Assembly: GCA_002783205.1 (NCBI GenBank)
Contig: PFEY01000014.1
Span: 1-63,240 of the forward strand
DNA from: Rhodobacteraceae bacterium CG17_big_fil_post_rev_8_21_14_2_50_63_15
GTDB lineage: Bacteria > Pseudomonadota > Alphaproteobacteria > Rhodobacterales > Rhodobacteraceae
Length of the DNA stretch: 63,240 nucleotides
Reading direction: 5' to 3'
In this document: in pieces, positions 18,828 to 27,474 of the stretch
How positions within the stretch are numbered: the first letter of the stretch is position 1
Layout of the letters: each line of letters opens with the position of its first letter
Made by a program: the position numbers and the translations under genes
Notes under the pieces: generated by a model
Databases searched by the model: none
What the model saw: the letters and a program-made list of their open reading frames with translations, nothing else
What the model was told of the DNA's origin: nothing

Positions 18828-19236
18828 TGACTGCGTGAAAGCGCTTGATTTCATGAAAAATCTGCCTTGTCATTAAATCGTTACATAAAGTTAACAAAAG
18901 CGTCGTTGTAAGGGCTTAGCACCGCGATCGGGGTCACTTGTCCGTTCGGCGCCGAAGCCCCAGTGCCGGGAGTAATCCATGTTTGTTCATGCCATCGTTT
19001 TTGCCGCTGCGCGCCGAGGCCAGGTGCGACAAGGCCGAAGGGTCTTCTCAGGGTCTCCTTGGCGCGGCTCCCGCCATCGCGGAATTGGCTTTCTGCATCG
19101 CCAACCAGACCGTGACTGTTCCTGTCCATTTGGCCCCTCATGTTGACCTCGACGAAACCGGCCAAATCTTAACCAAGCCGAGAGATGACCGCACCGCAAG
19201 CACCAACACCCGACGCAAAGGCCAAGGATCCGCCCA
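18828..19236 (+). other. Intergenic region where pstSCAB would be expected
   Basis: This 409-bp stretch separates phoR and phoU. In many Rhodobacterales the phosphate ABC transporter genes lie at this point. I see no recognisable remnant of PstS, PstC, PstA or PstB in any frame. The left end is AT-rich with a Pho-box-like element, and the rest is GC-rich like coding DNA but without a supported gene. Confidence 0.6.
18868..18900 (+). promoter_or_regulatory. Candidate Pho box (three 11-bp units)
   Basis: Three consecutive 11-bp units, TGTCATTAAAT, CGTTACATAAA and GTTAACAAAAG, share the TGTCAT/GTTACA pattern of PhoB sites. They lie 40 bp after the phoR stop. They would let PhoB control the downstream phoU-phoB genes. 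The match to the E. coli consensus is partial. Confidence 0.5.
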
Positions 19237-19962
19237 ATGTCCGACCAACACATCGTTTCCTCCTTCGACCGCGACCTCGAAACAATTCAGGCCCAGATCA
19301 TGAAGATGGGGGGCATGGTTGAGCGTGCAATTTCTGATGCCGCCCGTTCGCTCGAGGCCCGTGACGAGGAACTTGCCGAAGAGGTCAGAGGCCGCGACAA
19401 GGCGATTGATGATCTCGAAGAGCAGATCAATCAGGAGGCCGTCCGCGTCCTTGCCCTGCGCTCACCCGCCGCGCGTGACCTGCGCCTCATTCTGACCGTG
19501 ATCAAGATATCGGCCAATCTGGAGCGGATCGGTGATTACGCCAAGAACATGGCCAAGCGCACTTCCGTCCTGTCGCAACTGTCAGCGGTCAACGGCTCTC
19601 CGTCCGCGCTCCGCCGCATGGCCCGTGAAGTCGAGGGAATGCTCAAGCATGTGCTCGACGCTTATATCCAGCGCGACGTGGATCTCGCCCGCATGGTGAT
19701 CCAGAGGGATCAGGACATCGATCAGATGTACAACGCGATCTTCCGCGAGTTCCTGACCTTCATGATGGAGGATCCCCGCAACATCACGCCCTGCATGCAC
19801 TTGCATTTCATTGCCAAGAATACCGAACGCATGGGGGATCTGGTGACGTCCATCGCGGAACAGGTGATTTATCTTGTCACCGGCCAGATTCCGGACGAAC
19901 CGCGACCCAAGGGCGACCAGACATCGACCGATCCGTCGGTGGCCCCCGAGTTGCGGGTCTGA
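19237..19962 (+). CDS. phoU: Phosphate uptake regulator PhoU
   Basis: A 241-residue all-helical protein with two PhoU domains. The conserved motifs are SLEARDEEL...DKAIDDLEEQINQ in the first half and DQMYNAIFREFL with NTERMGDLVTSIAEQVIYL in the second. PhoU damps PhoR signalling and depends on the Pst transporter, which is absent next to it. The start ATG 19237 follows AAGGCCAAGGATCCGCCC. The C-terminal tail (about 15 residues) is acidic and variable. Confidence 0.95.
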   Translation: MSDQHIVSSFDRDLETIQAQIMKMGGMVERAISDAARSLEARDEELAEEVRGRDKAIDDLEEQINQEAVRVLALRSPAARDLRLILTVIKISANLERIGDYAKNMAKRTSVLSQLSAVNGSPSALRRMAREVEGMLKHVLDAYIQRDVDLARMVIQRDQDIDQMYNAIFREFLTFMMEDPRNITPCMHLHFIAKNTERMGDLVTSIAEQVIYLVTGQIPDEPRPKGDQTSTDPSVAPELRV

Positions 19963-19979
19963 AAGAGGAGCATCGCAAA

Positions 19980-20669
19980 ATGTCCGTTGATCAACCAACG
20001 GTCCTGCTGGTCGAGGACGAGCCCGCACAGCGCGAAGTGCTTGGGTATAATCTTGAGGCGGACGGTTTCCGGGTGCTCACCGCCAGCAATGGCGAGGAGG
20101 CGCTCTTGATGGTGTCGGAAATGGCACCTGACATCATCGTTCTCGACTGGATGATGCCCAATGTTTCGGGGATCGAGGTCTGTCGTCAGCTCAAGACCCG
20201 CTCCGAGACCCGCGCGATCCCGATCATCATGCTCTCGGCGCGCTCCGAGGAGGTGGACCGCGTGCGCGGGCTGGAGATCGGCGCCGACGACTACGTGATC
20301 AAGCCCTATTCGCTGGTCGAACTCATGGCGCGCGTGCGAGCGCAACTGCGCCGCACCCGTCCCGCCTCGGTGGGCGAGCGGCTGGAATATCTCGATATCG
20401 TTCTGGACGCCGAGACCCATCGTGTGACGCGCGGCGAGAAGCCGCTGAAGCTGGGCCCGACCGAATTTCGCCTGCTGTCCACCTTCATGGAAAAGCCCGG
20501 CCGGGTCTGGTCGCGCGAGCAACTCCTTGACCGGGTCTGGGGCCGCGACATCTATGTCGATACCCGCACCGTTGACGTGCATATCGGCCGGTTGCGCAAG
20601 GCGCTCTGCCTGCATGGCGGCGACGACCCGCTACGCACCGTGCGCGGCGCGGGTTACGCGCTTGGGTAA
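19980..20669 (+). CDS. phoB: Phosphate regulon response regulator
   Basis: A 229-residue OmpR-type regulator. The receiver domain has acidic residues in VEDEP, phospho-acceptor Asp56 in VLDWMMP and conserved Lys in IKPYSLVEL. The winged-helix domain occupies about residues 130-228 with VDVHIGRLRKAL. It follows phoU by 17 bases with GAGGAG as ribosome-binding site. PhoB should bind Pho boxes, including possibly the element upstream of phoU. Confidence 0.95.
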   Translation: MSVDQPTVLLVEDEPAQREVLGYNLEADGFRVLTASNGEEALLMVSEMAPDIIVLDWMMPNVSGIEVCRQLKTRSETRAIPIIMLSARSEEVDRVRGLEIGADDYVIKPYSLVELMARVRAQLRRTRPASVGERLEYLDIVLDAETHRVTRGEKPLKLGPTEFRLLSTFMEKPGRVWSREQLLDRVWGRDIYVDTRTVDVHIGRLRKALCLHGGDDPLRTVRGAGYALG

Positions 20670-20675
20670 GGGCGC

Positions 20676-21587
20676 TCAGCGCGGCAGGGGATCTTCGTCT
20701 TCGGTCTGGCCAGCCAGCCAGTCGCGGAATGTCGCAAGCGCCGGATCACGGTCGCGCTGCACCGGCCAGAGCAGATAGTAGGCACCTGAAACCGTTGTTC
20801 GCTGGCCCCAGACGCAGGTTAACCGCCCGGTTGCGATATCCTGTTCGGCCAGATAATCGGGCAACAAGGCGACACCCAGGCCATGCAGCGCGGCCTGCGT
20901 GATGGTTGAGAACTGGTCATAGACCGTGCCGCCCACCCTTGCGGCGTCAACCCCATGACCCTTGAACCACGCCTCCCACGCCTCGAGGCGGGTTTCGATG
21001 TGCAGCAGCGGTAGTCTCAACAGGTCTCTGGCGCTGTCGAGCGGCGGGCGTGACGCCAGAAAATCCGGCGAGGCCACGGGCAGCACGGCTTCGGTCTTGA
21101 GCCTCAGCGCATGGGTTCCCGGCCAGTCCGATTTCCCGAAATGTATCGCTGCATCAAATGGTTCTAAGGCGAAGTTGAATGGCTTGAGGCGCGTGGACAG
21201 GTTGATCGTCACTTCTGGATGGAGGCGGGCAAAATCGGCCAGTCGCGGCACCAGCCAGCGCATTCCAAAACTGGGAAGAATCGCGAGACTCAGGTTGCCA
21301 CCCACCGGGTTGACCGTCAGCTTGACCGAGGCTTGAGCAATCTGCCGGAGCGCGCTGCGGATCTTGTCGGCATAATCTGCCGCCGCCGGCGTCAGCACTA
21401 GGCGGCGACCCTGCCGCAGAAAGAGCGTCACGCCTAGTTGATCCTCCAGTGTTTTCAACTGCCTGCTGATCGCGCTCTGGGTCTGGGACAGTTCCATCGC
21501 GGCCGATGTGGCGCTTCCCAGCCGGTCCAGCGCCTCAAGCGCGCGCAGTGATGCGATCGAGGGCAGAAGGCGGCGGGGTAGGGTCAT
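20676..21587 (-). CDS. LysR-family transcriptional regulator, GcvA/GcdR-like
   Basis: A 303-residue regulator with an N-terminal HTH (LDRLGSATSAAMELSQTQSAISRQLKTLE, split across residues 19-48) and a C-terminal inducer-binding domain. It is divergent from the glutaryl-CoA dehydrogenase gene with a 103-bp gap, the usual arrangement of a LysR regulator and its target. It is therefore likely to control gcdH in response to glutarate or a related acid. It ends six bases from the convergent phoB stop. Confidence 0.88.
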   Translation of the reverse strand: MTLPRRLLPSIASLRALEALDRLGSATSAAMELSQTQSAISRQLKTLEDQLGVTLFLRQGRRLVLTPAAADYADKIRSALRQIAQASVKLTVNPVGGNLSLAILPSFGMRWLVPRLADFARLHPEVTINLSTRLKPFNFALEPFDAAIHFGKSDWPGTHALRLKTEAVLPVASPDFLASRPPLDSARDLLRLPLLHIETRLEAWEAWFKGHGVDAARVGGTVYDQFSTITQAALHGLGVALLPDYLAEQDIATGRLTCVWGQRTTVSGAYYLLWPVQRDRDPALATFRDWLAGQTEDEDPLPR

Positions 21588-21690
21588 GCTTGCGTTTTAC
21601 TCATTGGTTGCGACGGAAAAATCGTTATTCAAGGCGGTTTGTCCAGTGTAATCTTTCGAAAACCTGTTGAAAACGCATAAGGACCTCACC

Positions 21691-22914
21691 ATGAACGCCA
21701 AGACCCCGACGGTGCGCGCCAAGGATGCTCCCGATCTCAATACCTTCACGTGGGATGATCCGTTCCGCCTTGCCGATCAACTCTCGCAAGAGGAGCGGAT
21801 GATCGCCGAAAGTGCCCGCAGTTTTGCTCAGGAGACCCTGCAACCGCGGGTCATTGCTGCCTATCGCGAAGAACGGGTTGATCCGGGGATTTTCCTGGAG
21901 ATGGGGCAAATGGGGCTCCTTGGCACCACCATTCCCGAGGCCTATGGCGGGCTTGGCGCGGGCTATGTCAGCTATGGCCTGGTTGCCCGTGAGATCGAGC
22001 GGGTCGATTCGGGCTATCGCAGCATGATGAGCGTGCAATCCTCGCTCGTGATGTATCCGATCTATGCTTACGGGTCCGAGGAGCAGCGCCGCAAATACCT
22101 GCCTGGTCTCGCGCGTGGAGAGTTGATCGGCTGTTTCGGCCTTACGGAACCCGATGCCGGCAGCGATCCGGCAGGCATGAAAACCCGCGCCTTGCGCACG
22201 AAAGACGGCTATCGCCTGACCGGCACCAAGATGTGGATTTCCAACAGCCCGATTGCTGATGTTTTCGTGGTCTGGGCAAAATCCGAGGCGCATGACGGCA
22301 AGATCAGGGGGTTCATCCTCGAAAAAGGCATGAAGGGCCTCAGCGCGCCGAAAGTGGGCGGCAAGCTCAGTCTTCGCGCCTCTGTCACCGGCGAGATCGT
22401 GATGGACAACGTGGAGCTGTCAGAGGACGCACTTTTACCGCATGTTCAAGGGCTTAAAGGGCCATTTGGATGTTTGAACAGAGCCCGTTACGGGATCGCC
22501 TGGGGGGTCATGGGGGCGGCCGAATTCTGCTGGCATGCGGCGCGGCAATACGGCCTCGACCGGCGGCAATTCAATCGGCCTCTCGCCCAAACCCAGCTCT
22601 TTCAGCTCAAACTGGCCAATATGCAGACCGAGATTGCCCTAGGCCTGCAAGCCGCGCTGCGCGTCGGCCGTCTGATGGACGAGGCCAATGCCGCCCCCGA
22701 GATGATCAGCCTGATCAAGCGCAACAATTGCGGCAAGGCGCTGGAGATCGCTCGCCATGCCCGCGACATGCATGGCGGCAACGGAATTTCCGAGGAATTT
22801 CAGGTCATCCGGCACATGGTCAATCTTGAGACGGTGAACACCTACGAGGGCACCCATGACGTGCACGCCCTGATCCTTGGTCGCGCGCAAACCGGCTTGC
22901 AAGCGTTCTTCTGA
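21691..22914 (+). CDS. gcdH: Glutaryl-CoA dehydrogenase
   Basis: A 407-residue acyl-CoA dehydrogenase. The C-terminal signature [20 protein letters not shown] with catalytic Glu near residue 386 is diagnostic of glutaryl-CoA dehydrogenase. [12 protein letters not shown] and WISNSPIAD bind FAD and substrate. It converts glutaryl-CoA to crotonyl-CoA and CO2 in lysine, tryptophan, cadaverine and glutarate catabolism. ATG 21691 follows AAGGACC; a TTG 24 bases earlier lacks support. Confidence 0.93.
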   Translation: MNAKTPTVRAKDAPDLNTFTWDDPFRLADQLSQEERMIAESARSFAQETLQPRVIAAYREERVDPGIFLEMGQMGLLGTTIPEAYGGLGAGYVSYGLVAREIERVDSGYRSMMSVQSSLVMYPIYAYGSEEQRRKYLPGLARGELIGCFGLTEPDAGSDPAGMKTRALRTKDGYRLTGTKMWISNSPIADVFVVWAKSEAHDGKIRGFILEKGMKGLSAPKVGGKLSLRASVTGEIVMDNVELSEDALLPHVQGLKGPFGCLNRARYGIAWGVMGAAEFCWHAARQYGLDRRQFNRPLAQTQLFQLKLANMQTEIALGLQAALRVGRLMDEANAAPEMISLIKRNNCGKALEIARHARDMHGGNGISEEFQVIRHMVNLETVNTYEGTHDVHALILGRAQTGLQAFF

Positions 22915-22961
22915 CAGGGCAGGGTCGGACCGGGCACCAAGACCGGGCACCAAAGGGAACC

Positions 22962-24227
22962 ATGATGACCGCAGGGTTGGGAAACCTCTGGCGCGACAGC
23001 GCCGCCGAACAATTTTCGACCTCTCAGTTCCAGGGCAACCGCAACGCCGATCTCGCCATCATTGGCGGCGGTTTTACCGGACTTTCCGCTGCGCTCCACG
23101 CCTCAGGGCAGGGCGCTGACGTGACCTTGCTTGAGGCCGAGACCATCGGTCATGGGGGATCAGGGCGCAATGTCGGGCTGGTCAACGCCGGGTTGTGGCT
23201 GCCGCCAGAGGAGGTCTGCAAAGCGCTCGGAGAGCATCCCGGCGAGCATCTCAACCGCGTTCTGGCCGCCGCACCTGATCTGGTCTTCGATCTCATCGGA
23301 CGCCATGCCATCGCCTGCGAGCCGGTGCGCGCCGGCACGCTGCATCTTGCACATGCTCCAAGTGGTCTGGGCCAGTTGCAGATGCGCCTTGCACAGATGC
23401 AGGCACGAGGTGCTCCGGTCCGGCTGTTGGAGGCGCAGGAGGTGGCGACCCGCCTTGGCTCCGAGCGGTTTCATGGCGCGCTGCACGATCCGCGCGCCGG
23501 CACGATTCAACCGCTTGCCTATGCGCGGGGCCTGGCGCGCGCGGCGACTTCTGCGGGCGCGCGGTTGCACGAGCATAGTGCCGTGACCAGTGCTGAACGG
23601 CGCGGTGGGCAATGGCTGATTACCACGCGGGGCGGCAAGTTGCAGGTGCGCAAGCTGCTGATTGCCACCAATGCGTATCATCAGTCGGTCTCCCATCTCG
23701 ACCTGCCCAAGGTGCCGGTGGTGCAATATTTTCAGATCGCCACCGCGCCCCTTGGTGACAATCTGGCGGGCGATATCCTGTCGGGCGGCGAAGGCGCGTG
23801 GGATACCGGCCTGATCATGACGTCGATCCGGCGCGATCAGGCGGGACGGGTGATCCTTGGCGGCATGGGTGGAGAGGCCCGTCAGCATACCGATTGGGCG
23901 GTGCGCAAGCTGGCACAGCTGTTTCCGCGCCTCAGGGGGGCCACGATCGAACATGCCTGGTCCGGCCGCATCTCCATGCCCGCGAACCATCTGCCGCGCA
24001 TTCAGCGCGTGGGGCAGGGGGCGTATGCCATCTATGGTTATTCCGGGCGCGGCATCGGTCCCGGCACGGTTTTCGGCAAAGCCGTGGCCGAAGCGCTGTT
24101 GCAGGAAACGGAGGCGGGTCTGCCCGTGCCTGCCATCGCGACCCATCACGAGCGCCTCGTTGCGCTCAAGACGCTCTACTATGAAACCGGCGCAAGGTTG
24201 GTTCATCTGTCCGCCGCACGACGCTGA
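22962..24227 (+). CDS. FAD-dependent amine oxidase-like protein (DAO/PuuB family)
   Basis: A 421-residue flavoprotein with an N-terminal FAD-binding motif IIGGGFTGLSAAL at residues 33-45 and the GHGGSGRNVGLVN block. The C-terminal IYGYSGRGIGPGTVFGKAVAEAL is typical of the gamma-glutamylputrescine oxidase and sarcosine-oxidase-like DAO branch. It should oxidise a primary or secondary amine or amino acid. It follows gcdH by 47 bases with AAGGGA before the ATG, so the two may be co-transcribed. A link between amine oxidation (for example of gamma-glutamyl-cadaverine) and glutaryl-CoA is possible but inferred. Confidence 0.8.
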   Translation: MMTAGLGNLWRDSAAEQFSTSQFQGNRNADLAIIGGGFTGLSAALHASGQGADVTLLEAETIGHGGSGRNVGLVNAGLWLPPEEVCKALGEHPGEHLNRVLAAAPDLVFDLIGRHAIACEPVRAGTLHLAHAPSGLGQLQMRLAQMQARGAPVRLLEAQEVATRLGSERFHGALHDPRAGTIQPLAYARGLARAATSAGARLHEHSAVTSAERRGGQWLITTRGGKLQVRKLLIATNAYHQSVSHLDLPKVPVVQYFQIATAPLGDNLAGDILSGGEGAWDTGLIMTSIRRDQAGRVILGGMGGEARQHTDWAVRKLAQLFPRLRGATIEHAWSGRISMPANHLPRIQRVGQGAYAIYGYSGRGIGPGTVFGKAVAEALLQETEAGLPVPAIATHHERLVALKTLYYETGARLVHLSAARR

Positions 24228-24317
24228 CAGAATTGCACAGCCGATGTGTGAACGCGGATGATTGCCCCGCCATCTGACGCGACTATTTATCGTCGAGGTC
24301 GATAACCCGGGTGTGAC

Positions 24318-25721
24318 ATGGCAACGGCAGAGCAAAACGTAGACTTTACCACGGGAAATCTTTTCCGGCATGTTTCGGTGATGTCGCTGACCTCGAGCAT
24401 CGGTTTGATGGCGATCTTTGCCGTTGATCTGATCGATATCCTGTTCATTTCGATGTTGGGACGCGACGAGTTGGCAGCCGCTGCCGGTTACGCCTCTGCG
24501 ATCATGTTCTTTGCAAGTGCCATCAATATCGGCCTGTCGATCGCCGCCGGTGCTCTGGTTGCGCGTGCCTTGGGCCGGAACGATACGGTTGATGCCCGGG
24601 AATTCGCAACCAGTTCTGCGGCGTTCGCAATCGTCGTCGGTCTGGTCATTCCAGTGCTCGCCTTGCCCAAGATCGAGTTTGTTCTGGGGCTGACGGGCGC
24701 GCAGGGAGCGGTCGCGGACATGGCGGCCCGCTATCTCTGGATCATTCTGCCAAGCACCTTCCTGTCAGGACTGTCAATGGTCGCGGTCGCCGTTTTGCGG
24801 GCCTATGGCGATGCCCGGCGGGCGATGTATCCCGCCTTGCTCGGGGCGGCGGTCAATGCGGTGTTTGATCCGATCCTGATCTTCGGGTTCGGACTTGATC
24901 TGGATGGCGCTGCCATGGCGACTGTGCTGGCGAGAGTGGCGACCGCGGCGCTCGCGATGATGTTCGCCATCTCCCGCTATCAGGCCTTTGTCAGACCACG
25001 ACCGGGCTGCGTGGCACGCGACTTTCGCGAGACGGCGGAGATCGCGCTGCCAGCGATGCTTGCGACCGTCGCCACACCTGTCGGCACCGCCATTGTGACT
25101 CGGGAAATGGCAAAATACGGATCTGACGCCGTTGCCGGGCTGGCAGTTATCAACCGGTTGATTCCGGTGGTTTTTTCAGTGGTTCTGGCGTTGTCGGGCG
25201 CGATTGGCCCGATCTTTGGGCAGAATTTCGGCGCCGGGCGCATGGACCGGGTGGAACAGACATTTTACGACGGGCTGAAGTTTCTGGCGCTCTACGTCGT
25301 GGTTGTGACAAGTCTGCTGTTCATGTTTCGCGGCCCGCTGGCCGATCTGTTTCAGGCGAGCGGGATCATGCGGTCGCTGCTCTATCTCTACCTCGGTCCG
25401 TTGGCGCTGGCGTCGTTCTTCAATGGCGCGATCTTTGTCTCCAATGCCTCGTTCGTCAATCTTGGCCACCCCGAATACTCGACCGGCGTGAACTGGGCGC
25501 GCCACACGCTCGGGACATGGCCATTCGCCATCGCCTTTGGGGCAGTCTGGGGCGCGCATGGCGTCCTGATCGGGCAGGCGGTCGGCGGGGCAATCTTTGC
25601 GGCGGTGGCAATCTGGCTCAGCCTGCGGGTGATGGCCGCGCCGTGCCGAGATCCGCTCAAACTGTATTACACATGCCCGAATCAACGGATGCAGGTTGTC
25701 ATGAACAGGGTCTATCGATAA
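24318..25721 (+). CDS. MATE-family efflux transporter
   Basis: A 467-residue integral membrane protein with about twelve hydrophobic segments in two homologous halves. Each half begins with MATE-type motifs (SSIGLMAIFAVDLIDILFIS and GLAVINRLIPVVFSVVLAL). Members export cationic drugs or metabolites in exchange for Na+ or H+. The substrate is not predictable. The ATG at 24318 is preceded by GTGTGAC with no strong ribosome-binding site. The last about 20 residues are polar. Confidence 0.9.
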   Translation: MATAEQNVDFTTGNLFRHVSVMSLTSSIGLMAIFAVDLIDILFISMLGRDELAAAAGYASAIMFFASAINIGLSIAAGALVARALGRNDTVDAREFATSSAAFAIVVGLVIPVLALPKIEFVLGLTGAQGAVADMAARYLWIILPSTFLSGLSMVAVAVLRAYGDARRAMYPALLGAAVNAVFDPILIFGFGLDLDGAAMATVLARVATAALAMMFAISRYQAFVRPRPGCVARDFRETAEIALPAMLATVATPVGTAIVTREMAKYGSDAVAGLAVINRLIPVVFSVVLALSGAIGPIFGQNFGAGRMDRVEQTFYDGLKFLALYVVVVTSLLFMFRGPLADLFQASGIMRSLLYLYLGPLALASFFNGAIFVSNASFVNLGHPEYSTGVNWARHTLGTWPFAIAFGAVWGAHGVLIGQAVGGAIFAAVAIWLSLRVMAAPCRDPLKLYYTCPNQRMQVVMNRVYR

Positions 25722-25985
25722 GGCGCATAATCAGTATTATGTAAATAAAGAATGATCAAAGTCAGGATCAACACCGCCACACGGAACCACAAATCGCTTT
25801 TCATCAGTGTGTTACAGAGCATCTCTAAACCACAAGTCTTGTCGCTTCACGCCGGAGCGAACGACCGTGACCGCTGCCACCCGGATCCGGGAGCCCCCCT
25901 TGTCCGGGGAATCCGAGCAACTGACCACCGCAGGTCTCGACAGGCCAAGGAGTCACGGTCTATGACAGAGGTCCGGGAGTAGACC

Positions 25986-26429
25986 ATGACCAGCATTCTG
26001 ATATTGAACGGCCCGAACCTGAACCTGCTCGGCACGCGCCAACCCGAAGTCTATGGCCGCACGACCCTAGCGGACATCGAGGCGATGTGCCGGATCAAGG
26101 CGGCGGATCTTGGCGTGGGCCTTGGCTTTGAACAGAGCAACCATGAAGGTGTGCTGATCGACGCCATCCATGCCGCGCGTGGCCGACATGACGGGATCAT
26201 CCTCAATGCCGGAGCCTATACGCATACATCGGTCGCGCTGATGGACGCGATCAGTTCCGCGGCGCTGCCCGCGATCGAGCTGCATCTGTCGAACATCCAT
26301 GCGCGCGAGGCGTTTCGCCATCAGTCCTATATCGCCAGGGTGGCGGTCGGCGTGATCTGCGGCTTTGGCGCGCGCGGCTATGTGCTGGCGCTCGACGCGC
26401 TCTGCGGGCATCTGGAGGCTGGTGGGTGA
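25986..26429 (+). CDS. aroQ: 3-dehydroquinate dehydratase, type II
   Basis: A 147-residue dodecameric flavodoxin-fold enzyme of the shikimate pathway. [19 protein letters not shown] carries catalytic Tyr23, NAGAYTHTS binds substrate and [11 protein letters not shown] carries the catalytic His100. Length and motifs are canonical. Its stop overlaps the GTG start of a LuxR-type gene, so the two are translationally coupled, an unusual partner for aroQ. The 264-bp gap upstream (25722-25985) has an AT-rich start, a 12-bp palindrome around CGGATCCG and no supported gene. Confidence 0.95.
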   Translation: MTSILILNGPNLNLLGTRQPEVYGRTTLADIEAMCRIKAADLGVGLGFEQSNHEGVLIDAIHAARGRHDGIILNAGAYTHTSVALMDAISSAALPAIELHLSNIHAREAFRHQSYIARVAVGVICGFGARGYVLALDALCGHLEAGG

Positions 26430-27181
26430 TCGACGCCGCAAGGATCAATGCCATCGCAAATGCCTCCTCGATCGAGGAACTTTGGGCCATGCATTGTCGC
26501 AACATGGCGGAGTTCGGATTTGATCGGCTGATCTATGGCTATACCCGCTATCGCACGGCGACCTCGCTCGGCGATCCGGATGATTTCGTTCTGCTGACCA
26601 ACCACGACCCGGCCTATACGGATGTGTTCATCGGCGAAGGCCTGTTCTTTCATGCGCCGATGGTGCGATGGGCGCTCGACCATGACGGGGCCTGCTCTTG
26701 GTCGCTGCTGGCAGAAATGATCTCCACCGGGACGCTGACGTCACAGGAGCGCAAGGTTTTCGACTTCAACAGGTCACAGGACGTCACCGCCGGGTATTCG
26801 ATCAGCTTCAAGTCGATGTCACCCCGATCCAAGGGGGCGATCGCCCTGACCGCAAGACGCGGCCTCTCCCAGAGTGCCGTGGATGCGATGTGGCAGGTCG
26901 AAGGAGAACGCATTCTGGCCCTCAACAACGTGGCGCATCTGCGCATTCTCGCCCTGCCCTACACAGCGCCCAGTCGCGCCCTGACGCAGCGCCAGAAAGA
27001 GGTGCTGGGTTGGGTTGGCGATGGCAAGACGATTCAGGATATCGCCCTTCTCATGGGGCTGACCTCAACGACGGTGGAAAAACACCTGCGACTCGCGCGT
27101 CAAGTCCTGTCGGTTGAAACGACGGCACAAGCGGTTTTGAAGGCGGCGTTTCAAAACCAGATGTTTATTGTCGAAAAGTAG
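26426..27181 (+). CDS. LuxR-type regulator with autoinducer-binding-like domain (LuxR solo)
   Basis: A 251-residue protein with an N-terminal autoinducer-binding-like domain (residues 15-165) and a C-terminal LuxR HTH ([37 protein letters not shown]). No luxI synthase gene is in the window, so it is a solo here. In the ligand pocket, the canonical Trp57 and Asp70-Pro positions appear as Tyr and His-Ala-Pro ([10 protein letters not shown]), so ordinary acyl-homoserine-lactone binding is doubtful. It starts with GTG 26426 overlapping the aroQ stop. Confidence 0.85.
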   Translation: MIDAARINAIANASSIEELWAMHCRNMAEFGFDRLIYGYTRYRTATSLGDPDDFVLLTNHDPAYTDVFIGEGLFFHAPMVRWALDHDGACSWSLLAEMISTGTLTSQERKVFDFNRSQDVTAGYSISFKSMSPRSKGAIALTARRGLSQSAVDAMWQVEGERILALNNVAHLRILALPYTAPSRALTQRQKEVLGWVGDGKTIQDIALLMGLTSTTVEKHLRLARQVLSVETTAQAVLKAAFQNQMFIVEK

Positions 27182-27230
27182 AATATAATTCAATACTTTA
27201 CGCCTATGGTATGGAATTCCTTACTTTCAT

Positions 27231-27246
27231 TACCTAACGTAAGGTA
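27231..27246. promoter_or_regulatory. 16-bp dyad, possible operator
   Basis: TACCTAACGTAAGGTA is an inverted repeat with five-base arms TACCT/AGGTA and a central ACGT. It lies 50 bp after the LuxR-type stop in an AT-rich stretch. It is shorter than the 18-20 bp of a classical lux box. The binding protein is unknown. Confidence 0.35.
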
Positions 27247-27316
27247 GCAGGATCGTGATGTTCCGTGAGTGATGGCTTTATTGCCTGGGAACGCGGGGAC
27301 GGTGCTGCCTTCTATT

Positions 27317-27468
27317 GGAAAGGATAGCGCCTTTCCCTCCGGTTCTGCCGGATGTCGGTCGTTGGCCCGTATAGTTCGGGTGAGCGACCGACGCTTCCCT
27401 GACTGGCGTTTCATCCCCATCAGACGGCCAGTCGGATCAGCGGTGTTGCCCCCACCGGCAACACCGCT
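27317..27468. other. Array of five hairpins in the luxR-tsf gap
   Basis: Between the LuxR-type stop and the convergent tsf stop there are five successive stems. H1 is GGAAAGG/CCTTTCC (27317-27336) and H2 is TCCGG/CCGGA (27338-27352). H3 is GTCGGTCG/CGACCGAC with an inner CCCG/CGGG (27354-27392). H4 is GACTGGC/GCCAGTC (27401-27433). H5 is the 12-bp stem listed as the tsf terminator. Such density suggests a structured RNA or long structured 3' ends. The transcribed strand is not clear and no RNA family is recognised. No protein gene is supported in 27182-27474. Confidence 0.45.
27439..27468 (-). terminator. Terminator hairpin after tsf
   Basis: AGCGGTGTTGCC and GGCAACACCGCT form a perfect 12-bp stem with a six-base loop, starting seven bases after the tsf stop. 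There is no U-tract, but the stem is very strong and may work for both convergent transcripts. Confidence 0.6.
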
Positions 27469-27474
27469 TCTGTT

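Noticed and set aside
18938-19303. Open frame in the phoR-phoU gap as a possible pst gene remnant
   Set aside because: The translation shows no similarity I can recognise to PstS, PstC, PstA or PstB, has no ribosome-binding site and runs into phoU out of frame.
25752-25982. 76-codon frame upstream of aroQ
   Set aside because: No ribosome-binding site and a low-complexity, family-free product; the region looks like an untranslated leader with small palindromes.
27190-27420. 76-codon minus-strand frame across the hairpin array
   Set aside because: It spans several strong stems, lacks a ribosome-binding site and has no resemblance to known proteins.
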